From Rikenella sp031551865 (GTDB taxonomy: Bacteria > Bacteroidota > Bacteroidia > Bacteroidales > Rikenellaceae), in the NCBI GenBank assembly GCA_031551865.1, contig JAVBMY010000008.1, positions 1-54,078 on the forward strand: a DNA stretch of 54,078 nt, given 5' to 3'. Below are positions 16,851-25,879 of the stretch, piece after piece. Below the pieces are notes generated by a model. That model worked only from the letters and a program-made list of their open reading frames with translations, made no database searches and was not told the origin of the DNA. Position 1 is the first letter of the stretch; each line of letters begins with the position of its first letter. The position numbers were made by a program, and so were the translations under genes.

Positions 16851-18119
16851 TTACCGGTTGAGCCTGACCAGCACTTTGTCGATCCGGGCTCCGTCCATGT
16901 CCATGATCTCGAACCCGAAGTCGTGCCACGAAAGTTTTTCGCCTTCATGTGGTACGTGTTCCAGTATTTCGAGGATCAGGCCGCTCAGGGTGTTGTATTC
17001 GTGGCCGGGGTAGAGTTCTTCGAGGTCGAAGAATTCAAGGAAGTTGTAGAACGGGCACTGGCCCCCGACCAGGTAACTGTTGTCGTCGCGGGCAATGATG
17101 TCGCGTTCTTCGCCCTCTTCGGCCACCTCACCCACCAAGGCCTCCAGAATATCGGACAGGGTGACGATACCCTGCACGCTGCCGAACTCGTCGGTTACGA
17201 ACCCGTATTTGACCCGGGCCTCGCGGAACAGCTCCAGCGCACTGTAAACGCTTTTGTTGTCGGGGAGGTATTGCGGCGGACGCATCAGCCGGGCAAGAGA
17301 AAAATCGGGGTCGTCGATACGGCTGAAAAGGTCTTGCAGAAAGACAACGCCTGCAATCTCCTCGTAGTTGCCGTCGGCCACGGGGTAGATGTCGTGCATC
17401 CCGGCCATCACTTTTTGGCGGATATGGTCTTTGGTGTCGCTGGTGTCAAGCCACACAAAGTCACACCGGTGGGTCATCACCGAGTCGATGTCGCGGTCGC
17501 CGAGGTTGAAGACGCGCCCAACGATGTCGTGTTCGACTTCCTGTACTTCGCCGGCGTGGAGCCCCTCCTTGACCAGCGATTTGATCTCCTCTTCGGTGAC
17601 TTTGTTTTCGTCGTCTTTGGTGCCGAGGAGTTGAAGTACGATGGCGGTGCTTTTCGAAAGCAGCCACACGAAAGGGGTCATCACCCGGGAAAGGATGGTC
17701 ATGGGGCGGGATACGGCTTTTGCCATCCGTTCCGACATGCTTAGGCCCAAGCGTTTCGGTACCAACTCGCCGAACACGATGGTCAGGTAGGTCACCACGA
17801 TTACGATCGTGAAGGTGGCTACGCCGTGGGCATAGGGGGCCAGGAAATCCACCTTGGCGAACACCTTGGCCAGGTCGCCGGCAAAGGCCTCGCCGGAATA
17901 GAGGCCGGTGAGGATGCCGATCAGGGTGATGCCGATCTGGATGGTCGACAGGAACCGGTTGGGCTCCTCGGAAAGCTTCAGGGCCCGCCGGGCGGCTTTG
18001 TTGCCGCGTTTCGACTCGGATTCGAGTTTCGATTTCCGGGCCGAGACCAGTGCGATCTCCGACATCGAGAATATGCCGTTCAGCAGGATGAGGGCGGCGA
18101 TGATAATGATTTCGGTCAT
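16851..18119 (-). CDS. CNNM/CorC-family hemolysin-like transporter
   Basis: 422 aa. DUF21/CNNM membrane domain at ~1-190 (IIIAALILLNGIFSMSEIAL, FGELVPKRLGLSMSER), CBS pair at ~205-340 (VMTHRCDFVWLDTS, YPVADGNYEEIAGVVFLQDL, FVTDEFGSVQGIVTLSDIL) and CorC/HlyC transporter-associated domain at ~350-422 (ARDDNSYLVGGQCP, then SGLILEILEHVPHEGEKL). Such proteins are linked to Mg2+/Na+ transport and divalent-cation resistance; hemolysin is a historical name. First gene of the long minus-strand block to finish, convergent with the DJ-1 gene. Confidence 0.92.
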   Translation of the reverse strand: MTEIIIIAALILLNGIFSMSEIALVSARKSKLESESKRGNKAARRALKLSEEPNRFLSTIQIGITLIGILTGLYSGEAFAGDLAKVFAKVDFLAPYAHGVATFTIVIVVTYLTIVFGELVPKRLGLSMSERMAKAVSRPMTILSRVMTPFVWLLSKSTAIVLQLLGTKDDENKVTEEEIKSLVKEGLHAGEVQEVEHDIVGRVFNLGDRDIDSVMTHRCDFVWLDTSDTKDHIRQKVMAGMHDIYPVADGNYEEIAGVVFLQDLFSRIDDPDFSLARLMRPPQYLPDNKSVYSALELFREARVKYGFVTDEFGSVQGIVTLSDILEALVGEVAEEGEERDIIARDDNSYLVGGQCPFYNFLEFFDLEELYPGHEYNTLSGLILEILEHVPHEGEKLSWHDFGFEIMDMDGARIDKVLVRLNR

Positions 18120-18184
18120 TGACTATTAGGTGGTTTAGCGCCGGGCTAAAGGAGAGTCGCTTTGCCGGAAGGGAAAGACGGGAT

Positions 18185-19174
18185 TTAGTCGTGCCATTCC
18201 AGAAAACGTTCCTGCGGGAGCGCTTTCAATTGTGGCGGAACCGGATTCAGGGTACCGCCATTGAGCACTGCGGTATATTTTTCGAGATAAGCGAGGGCCA
18301 TGGTTTGCGAACCGAACAGGTCGCGGGCGTACTCGTGGCAACGTGCCCGCGAGTAACTGTCAACGTTCTTCATCGCTTCAGACAGCTCTTGCGACCGGGT
18401 GGAAAGGAAACCGACCTCGGGAATGACGATCTCGGGCAGCGAGCCATAGGGCGTGCCGAATACCGGGCACCCGAAATAGAGGCTCTCGGTCAGTGCCAGC
18501 CCGAAGGGCTCGTGCCAGCGTACCGGGAAAACCAAGCCCCGGGAGCCTTGCAATAGCGAGAGCTTGCGCTCGCCACCTACCATGCCGTAGAAGCGGATGC
18601 GGGGGTTGAGGGTCAGGCGGAAACCCATCTTGATGTTGAGCCGCGAACCGCCCATCACGGCCAGACGGGCGCCGGGCACGCCGAGCGTGGTGCGGATGGC
18701 GCCTTTGACGTTTTTAATCCGCCAGGCGGCGTTGCCCAGAAAATGAAAATACCGGCGCGGGTTGCCGAGTGCCGGCTGGCCGTAATCGTCCCAGTCGAGC
18801 CCGTTGTGTACGTAGGATGTACTGCCGAACCGTACGGCGTGGTCGCGCGACACAAACACGGCGTTGCGGTCGAATTCCCGCAGGTCGTTGGCGTTGCCGT
18901 GGATGGTGATAATATAAGGCTGCCGAATCGGCCGTTCGGGGGGATCGCTGTTGAAGTGCACGACGTCGACCCCCTCGGGTATCTGGTCGCAGAGGGGCCG
19001 CGCCGGGTCGATGATGTGTACGGCGGCGAAGCCGCAATGGGAACCTTGCCGCACCAGATAGGAAACCCGGTGCCCCAGCCGGACAAGTTCTCTGCCGAGA
19101 TACCAAGTCACACGCTCGGTGCCGCCGTATAGGATGGCGGGGATCACTCCGTTGTTGACGATCAGGATATGCAT
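18185..19174 (-). CDS. Glycosyltransferase, GT4-like (GT-B fold)
   Basis: 329 aa from the ATG at 19174, where MHILIVNNGVIPAILYGGTE matches the GT4 N-terminus (the frame extends to 19198 with no homology-like sequence). The GxE-type acceptor loop YGGTERVTWYLGREL is seen early. The C-terminal donor-sugar domain has RGLVFPVRWHEPFGLALTES, the E-x7-E motif of family 4. Target unknown. The next gene downstream is the CNNM transporter, and upstream is the metallophosphoesterase; neither points to a pathway. Confidence 0.87.
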   Translation of the reverse strand: MHILIVNNGVIPAILYGGTERVTWYLGRELVRLGHRVSYLVRQGSHCGFAAVHIIDPARPLCDQIPEGVDVVHFNSDPPERPIRQPYIITIHGNANDLREFDRNAVFVSRDHAVRFGSTSYVHNGLDWDDYGQPALGNPRRYFHFLGNAAWRIKNVKGAIRTTLGVPGARLAVMGGSRLNIKMGFRLTLNPRIRFYGMVGGERKLSLLQGSRGLVFPVRWHEPFGLALTESLYFGCPVFGTPYGSLPEIVIPEVGFLSTRSQELSEAMKNVDSYSRARCHEYARDLFGSQTMALAYLEKYTAVLNGGTLNPVPPQLKALPQERFLEWHD

Positions 19175-19296
19175 TGTGTATGTTTGAAGGGCGGACACCT
19201 GGGTAGGGGACTGACGGGTTGTGTGTGCAACGGATGGTTGCCATAGGGCTGCCTGTCATGCTTCAGGTCAGCTAAAGGTACGCTTTTGCAAAGAAA

Positions 19297-20259
19297 TCAC
19301 AAACTGCGCCTGAACCTCAGTTTCCGGTCGCTGACCGAAGGCGATGTGGGGTAGGGCTTGGTATCCAGTTGTTCCGGCCGGGGAGCCGGGGACAGCCACT
19401 CGCCCCTGATGCCTTGGATCCGTATCTTTCCGGAGGCTGATATTTCGACGATGGCGTAAAGCGGTATCCGGTACGGGGCCATGTAGGGTAATTGGGAATA
19501 GCGGCGGTATACGGAGTCGGGGTAACGGTCTTTGCTGTAGAATGCTTCGCCGCCCCACAGGTAGCTGGCGCTATTGATGTGGATGCGGTGGATGCCGCCG
19601 CGCAGTTCGTAGTTGTCGGAGTGGAGATGCCCCGAAAAAACGGCTGCGACGCATATGCCGCGCTGGCGGGCCGCTTCGAGCACCGGATCGATTCCCGTAT
19701 CCGGGGCGTGCATGAATAGGACATAAATTTTCGAGCGGTCGGTGAGCTGGCGGTCCAGCCATTCGAGTTGTTCCCGGTTGACGATGTCGCGTTCCGTGGC
19801 ACCTGAGAAATAATTTCCGTTGGCGTAGGGTATCTCGTTCCCTTGCCTGTCGGTGAAGAAGTTGGTGTCCAGCACGACGAAGCGGAATATCCCGCTGTCG
19901 AAGGTGTAATACGGGTTTTCGAGGCCTGTGAAGTCGAGGTAGGTTTGTTTGTCTGAGCGGTCCATGTCGTGGTTGCCCAGGGCGTGGTATTGCCGTATGC
20001 CACTGCTGTCGAGCAGGTCGGTGATGATCCGGTTTTCTGCGATGGGGAAGGCCAGGTCGCCGAGATTGATCATAAATCCGGCATGCGCTTTCCGGGCCGC
20101 ATCGATGATGGTTTGCAGGCGCTCGGGAGCATCGGGGATCAGGTCTTGGTGCAGGTCGCTGTATACGACGAAGCGGACACGCTCTCCGGCCCGGATCGGG
20201 GAGGGTAGGCACAATAACGGAAGGCACAGCAGGAAAAGGTATTTCGGGAAGGCTTTCAT
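19297..20259 (-). CDS. Secreted calcineurin-like metallophosphoesterase
   Basis: 320 aa with a signal peptide (KYLFLLCLPLLCLPSPIRAG). All metallophosphoesterase motifs are present in order: YSDLHQD (D35, H37), NLGDL (~66-70), GNHD (~95-98), FMHAP (His ~184) and SGHLHSDNY (~219-227). Two metal ions are expected. Predicted periplasmic or surface-exposed; substrate not known (phosphodiester, nucleotide or lipid-linked phosphate possible). It starts 11 bp after the stop of mqnD and may be cotranscribed with it. Confidence 0.9.
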   Translation of the reverse strand: MKAFPKYLFLLCLPLLCLPSPIRAGERVRFVVYSDLHQDLIPDAPERLQTIIDAARKAHAGFMINLGDLAFPIAENRIITDLLDSSGIRQYHALGNHDMDRSDKQTYLDFTGLENPYYTFDSGIFRFVVLDTNFFTDRQGNEIPYANGNYFSGATERDIVNREQLEWLDRQLTDRSKIYVLFMHAPDTGIDPVLEAARQRGICVAAVFSGHLHSDNYELRGGIHRIHINSASYLWGGEAFYSKDRYPDSVYRRYSQLPYMAPYRIPLYAIVEISASGKIRIQGIRGEWLSPAPRPEQLDTKPYPTSPSVSDRKLRFRRSL

Positions 20260-20270
20260 ACTGTTGCAAG

Positions 20271-21071
20271 TCAGATGAATTCGGGGTGGATGCCTGTTAG
20301 GCCGAAGATTGCGGCCCGGGCTTCGGCATTGAGCGCCAGGCTGTGGTCGTTCACAAAGTAATCGATATGTTTGCGCCGCACGTCGGGTTCAAGTTCACGG
20401 GCATGTACGGCGACGAATGCCCCGGATGCCGATGGGTGGTCAAAGCCGTATTCGATGCTCTGGCGTACGATGCGTGATACGGTACGGGCTGTTTCCGGAG
20501 CGATGTTCCGGTGGATGGCCAGTCCACCCAACGGGATAGGCAGCCTGGTCGCCCGCTCCCACGCCGAACCGAGATCGGCGATAAGTTGCAAACCCTGGGC
20601 CTGATAGGTGAACCGTCCCTCGTGGATCAGCACGCCGGCGTCGACCTCGCTGCGCGCAATGGCCTGGGCGATGTCGGAGAATAGATAGACCTTCTTGCGG
20701 CTGCGGTGGATCTCAGGGAAGAGGCGCGACAGGAGAGCGTTGGCGGTGGTGTGCTCACCCGGAATGGCTACGGTGGCATGTGCGAGATCAGGCGACGTGT
20801 TCCCGGCTCTGGTTACGAGCAGGGGGCCGTTACCACGGCCGAGGGCGCTCCCGGCATCGAGTATCCGGAAATTCGGGGTCAGCAGGGGCAGTGCGGCATA
20901 ACTTATTTTTACAATCTCTTCGGTGTCGGGATGTTCGATCGCGGCGCGGTTCAGCCGGTCGATGTCGTCGAATACGAGTTCGAAGGTCATTCCATCGGTA
21001 TCCACCAGCCCGTGCTTCATCGCGTGCACGATGAAGCAGTCGTTCGGGCAAGGAGATACGTGCAATTTCAT
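20271..21071 (-). CDS. mqnD: 1,4-dihydroxy-6-naphthoate synthase
   Basis: 266 aa from the ATG at 21071, where the conserved N-terminus MKLHVSPCPNDCFIVHAMKH begins (the frame runs to 21104 without conserved residues). Further MqnD landmarks: VKISYAALPLL, SALGRGNGPLLV, VAIPGEHTTANALL, GVLIHEGRFTYQAQGL, LPIPLGGLAIHR. It cleaves cyclic de-hypoxanthine futalosine to 1,4-dihydroxy-6-naphthoate in the futalosine route to menaquinone, so this organism appears to use that route instead of the classical Men pathway. No other mqn gene is in the window. Confidence 0.93.
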   Translation of the reverse strand: MKLHVSPCPNDCFIVHAMKHGLVDTDGMTFELVFDDIDRLNRAAIEHPDTEEIVKISYAALPLLTPNFRILDAGSALGRGNGPLLVTRAGNTSPDLAHATVAIPGEHTTANALLSRLFPEIHRSRKKVYLFSDIAQAIARSEVDAGVLIHEGRFTYQAQGLQLIADLGSAWERATRLPIPLGGLAIHRNIAPETARTVSRIVRQSIEYGFDHPSASGAFVAVHARELEPDVRRKHIDYFVNDHSLALNAEARAAIFGLTGIHPEFI

Positions 21072-21084
21072 GTTAAATACTTTG

Positions 21085-21190
21085 ACGTCATGGCGAGCCG
21101 ACAAAATCAGAACGGCAATCCTCTTTAAATAAATACGGTCTATTGAAGGATTGCTTCGTCACTCACTTTGTTCGTTCCTCGCAATGACGG
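21085..21190. repeat. Dispersed inverted repeat, family A
   Basis: Left end CGTCATGGCGAG and right end CTCGCAATGACGG face each other, with GGCAATCC / GGATTGC blocks inside, between mqnD and recJ. Confidence 0.55.
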
Positions 21191-21206
21191 GGAAAAAGTG
21201 TCGCGT

Positions 21207-22976
21207 TTAGAACCGGATGTCCTTGATCCGTAGCTGCGGCGTGACTACTCCGTTATAGTGGTTATCGACCACGCTGTAGCAGATGTCGAACTGGCCGCCG
21301 TGCCGGATGTGTTCGAAGAGCTCGGCGTTGTGCCCGAAGCCGAAGGCGATGGCCGAGATGGGGGCCGAAGGGTGTTCGCCCTGCATGAGCGTCATCTTCA
21401 GGTGTTCGCGGTAGGCGCCGACCTGGATCCCGGTGCCGTTGTCGTACACCTGGCGGCTCTGGAATACGGGCAGGGGGTTGCCCGGGCCGAAGGGCTGGAA
21501 CCCGGCCAACTGGCGGCGGAAGGCGGGGGTGATCTCTTCGAGCCGCAGTTCGCAGTCGATGTTGATCTGAGGCACCAGCATCTCGGGCTTGATGTGGGCG
21601 TCGACGTATTCGGTGAAGCGCTTGCGGAACTTTTCGAAGTTCTCGGGCAACATGGTCATGCCGGCGGCGTAGGTATGTCCACCGAAGTTTTCGAGCAGGT
21701 CGGCGCACGCTTCGACGGCTTGGTAGAGGTCGAACCCGGGCACCGAACGGGCCGAACCGGTGATGAAGCCGTTGCTTTCGGTCAGCACCACGGTGGGACG
21801 GTAGTAACGTTCGATCAGCCGTGAGGCGACGATGCCCACCACGCCTTTCATCCAGCCGGGGTTGTAGATCACAGTGCAGTTGCCCCCGGCCATGACCGGG
21901 CTGGTGGCGATGATGTCGTAGGCTTCCTGCGTGATGTTGCGGTCGGCGTTCTTGCGGTCGCGGTTGAAGGTGTCGATGCGGGTCACGTAGTGCTGCACTT
22001 CTTTCTCTTCGAGGGCGGTGAGCAGCCTGACGGCCGTACGGCCGCCGGACTGTGCGCGGGGGTCTTCTTCGTCGATTTCGATTTCCATGCGTCCGGCGGC
22101 GTTGATACGCGGCCCGATCTTGAAGATAATGTCGTCGATGATGATGTTATGCCGTTCAAGCCCGCAGACTTTAACGATCGCGCCGAGGCCTTTGTTGGGC
22201 GACCGGTTGAGGCGTTGCAGGCCGTAGTGGGCCAGGATGCGATTCTCGCCCACGATGGGCACGATGTCCGAGGCGATGCTCACGGCCACCAGGTCGAGCA
22301 GGGGTTCGAGGTCGCCGAAGGGCAGGTGTTCGGCTTCGGCCAGGGCTTGTACCAGTTTGAATCCCACGCCGCATCCCGACAGTTCTTTGAAGGGGTAGGG
22401 GCAGTCGGCGCGTTTGGGATCGAGCACGGCCACAGCCCCGGGCAATTCGTCGCCCGGCAGGTGGTGGTCGCAGATGATGAAATCGACGCCCCGCGAACGG
22501 GCATATTCGACGCTTTCGGCGTCTTTGATTCCACAGTCGAGGGCGATGATCAGCGTGGCGCCGTTGTCGGCGGCGTAGTCGATCCCTTTTTCCGAAATGC
22601 CGTAGCCTTCGGCATAGCGGTCAGGGATGTAGAAGATGGCGTTGAACAACCAGCGGCTGAGGAAATTGTAGACGAGGGCCACGGCGGTGATGCCGTCGAC
22701 GTCGTAGTCGCCGTAGACCATCACGCGTTCGTTGTGGGTGATGGCGTGCTGGATGCGTTCCACAGCGGCTTGCATGTCGCGCATCAGGAACGGGTCGTGT
22801 AGCTTTTCGAGCTGTGGCGAGAAAAATTCCCGAGCGTCCTCGACGCTTTCGATCCCCCGCTGCACGAGCAGCCCGGCTAACTTGGGCTCAAGCCCCAGCG
22901 CGCAGCAGAGCGTCTCGGTCGTGGGCGAACTCTCCCCTCCGGCGGGCCTGAGGACCCATTTTTTAGAGGTTTGCAT
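21207..22976 (-). CDS. recJ: Single-stranded-DNA-specific exonuclease RecJ
   Basis: 589 aa, normal length. DHH phosphoesterase motifs: VYGDYDVDGITAVAL (motif I), ALDCGIKD (II), IICDHHLPGD (III, DHH) and LDPKRADCPYP (IV); the DHHA1 domain carries SARSVPGFDLYQAVE and FGGHTYAAGMTM. The C-terminal OB-type nucleic-acid binding region is near GFQPFGPGNPLPVF. RecJ degrades single-stranded DNA 5' to 3' in recombination and mismatch repair. Initiates at the ATG in 22974-22976. Confidence 0.96.
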   Translation of the reverse strand: MQTSKKWVLRPAGGESSPTTETLCCALGLEPKLAGLLVQRGIESVEDAREFFSPQLEKLHDPFLMRDMQAAVERIQHAITHNERVMVYGDYDVDGITAVALVYNFLSRWLFNAIFYIPDRYAEGYGISEKGIDYAADNGATLIIALDCGIKDAESVEYARSRGVDFIICDHHLPGDELPGAVAVLDPKRADCPYPFKELSGCGVGFKLVQALAEAEHLPFGDLEPLLDLVAVSIASDIVPIVGENRILAHYGLQRLNRSPNKGLGAIVKVCGLERHNIIIDDIIFKIGPRINAAGRMEIEIDEEDPRAQSGGRTAVRLLTALEEKEVQHYVTRIDTFNRDRKNADRNITQEAYDIIATSPVMAGGNCTVIYNPGWMKGVVGIVASRLIERYYRPTVVLTESNGFITGSARSVPGFDLYQAVEACADLLENFGGHTYAAGMTMLPENFEKFRKRFTEYVDAHIKPEMLVPQINIDCELRLEEITPAFRRQLAGFQPFGPGNPLPVFQSRQVYDNGTGIQVGAYREHLKMTLMQGEHPSAPISAIAFGFGHNAELFEHIRHGGQFDICYSVVDNHYNGVVTPQLRIKDIRF

Positions 22977-23110
22977 GGTATATGTTTTTTATAATTATTC
23001 ATCGTGGTGCGGGAAGCGCCTGCCCGGTACGGAGTTAAAGCCGCCGGGGGGCTTTACCCCAGGGCTCCAGGGCTTTGCGCCGGACTCTATGTGCGGGCCT
23101 GTGCCGAATG

Positions 23111-23809
23111 TTATTTCGGGGTCAGGCCTGTCAGGCGGAGGAAGTGGGCCGTGAAACGGCGCTTTACTTCGTCCATCGGGGGTGTTTGGGTTGTTGTGGT
23201 GCCGGACAGTTCGCGTTCGATCGAAGTGACGCCTTTGTCGGTGAATCCACAGGGGTTGATGTGGTTGAAATACGCCAGGTCGGTCGTTACGTTCAGCGCG
23301 AAGCCGTGCATCGTGACGTAGCGCGACCCGCGCACGCCGATGGCGCATATCTTGCGCGCGCCTTTCGCATCGTCGATCCAGACGCCGGTGGCGCCTTCCA
23401 TCCTTCCGGCTGCGATGCCGTAGTCGCCGAGCGTCTCGATAATGGCCTGTTCGAGGAGGTCGATATACTCTTTGAGCCCGCCGATGTGCAGGGCTTCGAG
23501 GTCGACGATCGGGTAGCCGACCAGCTGGCCGGGGCCGTGATAGGTGATGTCGCCGCCGCGGTCGGTGCGGAAGTAAGTCGCGCCGATGCGGCTGAGAAAT
23601 TCTTCGTTCACCAGCAGGTTGTTGGTCTGTCCGCTTCTTCCGAGGGTGTAGACGTGCGGGTGTTCGCACAGCAACATGGCGTGGCTGCGGTCTCCGGCGC
23701 CCGAGGCTTTCTGCTGCTGTAGGCGGTCGAACCGGAAGTATTGCCGGTCAAGGGCGGCGCCGTATTCGATCAGGCCGCAGTCTTCTATGTCGATCCGTTG
23801 CGGGGTCAT
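23111..23809 (-). CDS. lipB: Lipoyl(octanoyl) transferase LipB
   Basis: 232 aa. LipB motifs: LCEHPHVYTLGRSG, then YFRTDRGGDITYHGPGQLVGYP (nucleotide/acyl site), GVWIDDAKGARKICAIGV (catalytic Lys) and FALNVTTDLAYFNHINPCGF (catalytic Cys). It moves octanoate from acyl carrier protein to lipoyl domains. Its ATG overlaps the lipA stop by 4 bp (ATGA at 23806-23809), so translation is probably coupled and the two act in one operon. Confidence 0.95.
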   Translation of the reverse strand: MTPQRIDIEDCGLIEYGAALDRQYFRFDRLQQQKASGAGDRSHAMLLCEHPHVYTLGRSGQTNNLLVNEEFLSRIGATYFRTDRGGDITYHGPGQLVGYPIVDLEALHIGGLKEYIDLLEQAIIETLGDYGIAAGRMEGATGVWIDDAKGARKICAIGVRGSRYVTMHGFALNVTTDLAYFNHINPCGFTDKGVTSIERELSGTTTTQTPPMDEVKRRFTAHFLRLTGLTPK

Positions 23810-24693
23810 CGTTTGTTGAGTTCGGGCAGGGCGGCCTGGTCGGCCATGTACGACGAACGCACCATCGGGGCGCTCTCGGTGTGCGTGATGCCACGTTCGA
23901 GGGCTGCCGTGCGGTAGCGTTCGAATTGTTCGGGGGTGACGTATTTTTCGACGGGCCAGTGTTTGGCTGTCGGCTGGAGGTATTGGCCGATGGTGATGCG
24001 CTGCACTCCGGCGGCAGCCAGGTCGTCGAGGGTGTGCAACACTTCGGCCTGGGTTTCGCCCAAACCGACCATCAGGCCGCTCTTGGCTTCGCTAAGGCCG
24101 CTGTCAGCAATGTGTTTTAATACATTGAGCGAACGGCTGTACTCAGCCCGGCTGCGTATCTGGGGGGTAAGCCGCTCGACGGTTTCGATGTTGTGCCCGG
24201 TGATTTCGGCACCGGCTTCGAGCACGGTATCGAGTTGTGGCGTAAGGCCGTCGAAATCGGGGATCAGCAGTTCGATGGTGGTCGCGGGATTGAGCTCGCG
24301 GATGGCGCGCACGGTGGCGGCCCAGTGGGCGGCTCCTCCGTCGGGCAGGTCGTCGCGGTCGACCGAAGTGACCACGGCATGCCGAAGCCCCATGATCCGA
24401 ATGGAACGGGCGATCTTGACGGGTTCGTTGTGATCGAGGGGGAAGGGGCGTCCGCTCCGGGTGGCGCAGAAACGGCATGAACGCGTGCAGATGTCGCCGC
24501 CGATCATGAAGGTGGCAACACCGCGGCCCCAACATTCCGAAATGTTGGGGCAGCGTCCGCTGGAGCATATGGTGTGAAGGTCGTGTTGCCTCACTAATGC
24601 GGCAACATCGGCATAACGGGGATCGTTATGGAGCTTGATTTTAAGCCAATGTGGTTTGCGTTGCTCTACCTTCTCATCATGTAGGGATGGCAT
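23806..24693 (-). CDS. lipA: Lipoyl synthase LipA
   Basis: 295 aa from the ATG at 24693; the frame extends to 24738 but that stretch overlaps the promoter. Both iron-sulfur sites are visible: the auxiliary cluster cysteines in TICSSGRCPNISECW and the radical-SAM CxxxCxxC in CTRSCRFCATRSG. SxxxR near the end (MVRSSYMAD) supplies the serine ligand. It inserts two sulfurs into octanoyl groups to make lipoate, acting after LipB, whose gene overlaps it. Confidence 0.96.
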   Translation of the reverse strand: MPSLHDEKVEQRKPHWLKIKLHNDPRYADVAALVRQHDLHTICSSGRCPNISECWGRGVATFMIGGDICTRSCRFCATRSGRPFPLDHNEPVKIARSIRIMGLRHAVVTSVDRDDLPDGGAAHWAATVRAIRELNPATTIELLIPDFDGLTPQLDTVLEAGAEITGHNIETVERLTPQIRSRAEYSRSLNVLKHIADSGLSEAKSGLMVGLGETQAEVLHTLDDLAAAGVQRITIGQYLQPTAKHWPVEKYVTPEQFERYRTAALERGITHTESAPMVRSSYMADQAALPELNKR

Positions 24694-24713
24694 TGGAATT
24701 TGTTCTAATGCTA

Positions 24714-24721
24714 CAAAAATA
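24714..24721 (-). promoter_or_regulatory. -7 promoter box for lipA-lipB
   Basis: On the minus strand TATTTTTG, an exact TAnnTTTG match, ending 20 bp upstream of the lipA ATG. The -33 TTTG is not at ideal spacing. Confidence 0.45.
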
Positions 24722-24813
24722 GCAAATTTCCATGCCAAATGCTAAGGATTTCCCGGCTGTATGAAAACAATGCGGGAATGTACGCTGTGGAGGCTCTACA
24801 GGAAGGGGAATGT

Positions 24814-25653
24814 TTACCGGGTATCGGTGGCGCCCGGCAGGGTATCGGTCGAAAAGATCAGGTAGCCCCAATATTCGGGCTCGTGGATACTGATGATGCC
24901 GGTGGGCGCCCATACCCAGTTGTCCTCGGGGGTATGGAGACGTTTCGCATATTTTCCGCCGGCAATGTCGAGTTGCCACTGTACTCGCGAGAAGTTCATG
25001 CGCCACGTTTCACCGTTCCGGGGGAGCGGATGGCGCCCGAGGCCCCTTATTTCCGTAAGGTTTCGGAGCGGGAGCGCCAGTTCGACCGTCCAGCGGGTGT
25101 CGGTGTCCGAGGGGTCGTTGAGGGTGCCGTAGTGCTTGACGGCGCCCAGCATGCCGTTGTGGTTCCATGCGTTGAGCGGCCGGCCGCCGTTCTTGTAGGC
25201 TTTGGTCAGCATCAGGTCCCAGACGGTACCCAGGGCATTGATTTCAAGTTCGGTATAATGTTCGCCGGTGCCCGTGGGGTCGAGGAATACTTCGAAGTCG
25301 TTGTCGTGGAAGATGACCGATTCGCGCTCGGTGAGCGTGCCCCAGAGGTGGGGCTCTTCGAGTTCGGCGGCAATGTAGAGGTATTCGTTGCTCCACATCA
25401 GTTTGGCGCGGCAACGGAAACGAGGCGTTTCGGGGCGGCGCGTGCCCTGGATGTCCACAAAGTCGCTCGTCCACCGGGCGGCGTCCCATTCCGGGCCGCC
25501 GATGTCGCCGTCGATCACGGGCTGGCCCATCGTGCGGTAGCAAGTGTACGACGGCGGATTGATGGGATAAGGTTCCCGCAAGGCGGCCTTTTGCGCCGCG
25601 GCTGCCGTACAAAGCAGGCTGGCCAGGATTGTGGCGAGGATAGTTCGTAGCAT
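24814..25653 (-). CDS. Secreted CBM9-like carbohydrate-binding protein
   Basis: 279 aa with a signal peptide (LATILASLLCTAAAAQ). The body matches the CBM9-like fold found at reducing-end-binding modules and in DOMON-like proteins: PVIDGDIGGPEWDAARWTSD, AKLMWSNEYLYIAAELEEPH, FHDNDFEVFLDPTGTGEHY, TELEINALGTVWDLML, WRMNFSRVQW, and a C-terminal W-rich segment (NWVWAPTGIISIHEPEYWGY). No catalytic domain is attached. Probably binds a glycan in the periplasm or outside; ligand unknown. Stands alone between lipA and the ABC exporter. Confidence 0.82.
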   Translation of the reverse strand: MLRTILATILASLLCTAAAAQKAALREPYPINPPSYTCYRTMGQPVIDGDIGGPEWDAARWTSDFVDIQGTRRPETPRFRCRAKLMWSNEYLYIAAELEEPHLWGTLTERESVIFHDNDFEVFLDPTGTGEHYTELEINALGTVWDLMLTKAYKNGGRPLNAWNHNGMLGAVKHYGTLNDPSDTDTRWTVELALPLRNLTEIRGLGRHPLPRNGETWRMNFSRVQWQLDIAGGKYAKRLHTPEDNWVWAPTGIISIHEPEYWGYLIFSTDTLPGATDTR

Positions 25654-25879
25654 AAAAGTCTTCCTACATTTTATGGGTATAAAAGTGAGTGAGTCGTCTC
25701 TCGATGATTTCTTCGCCCACCGGGCAAGGCATAGAAGATTCCTATGGTGCGGTAGGCGAATGAAAAAAGCGGGAACCGACGCAATACCGAATGCTGTCGG
25801 GTTTGCCCGAATGACTGAAGAGCGAAGAAGGAAGGCGAAGCCAAAGGGCCTTGCGATACTTGCGGGAATACATCTAAGA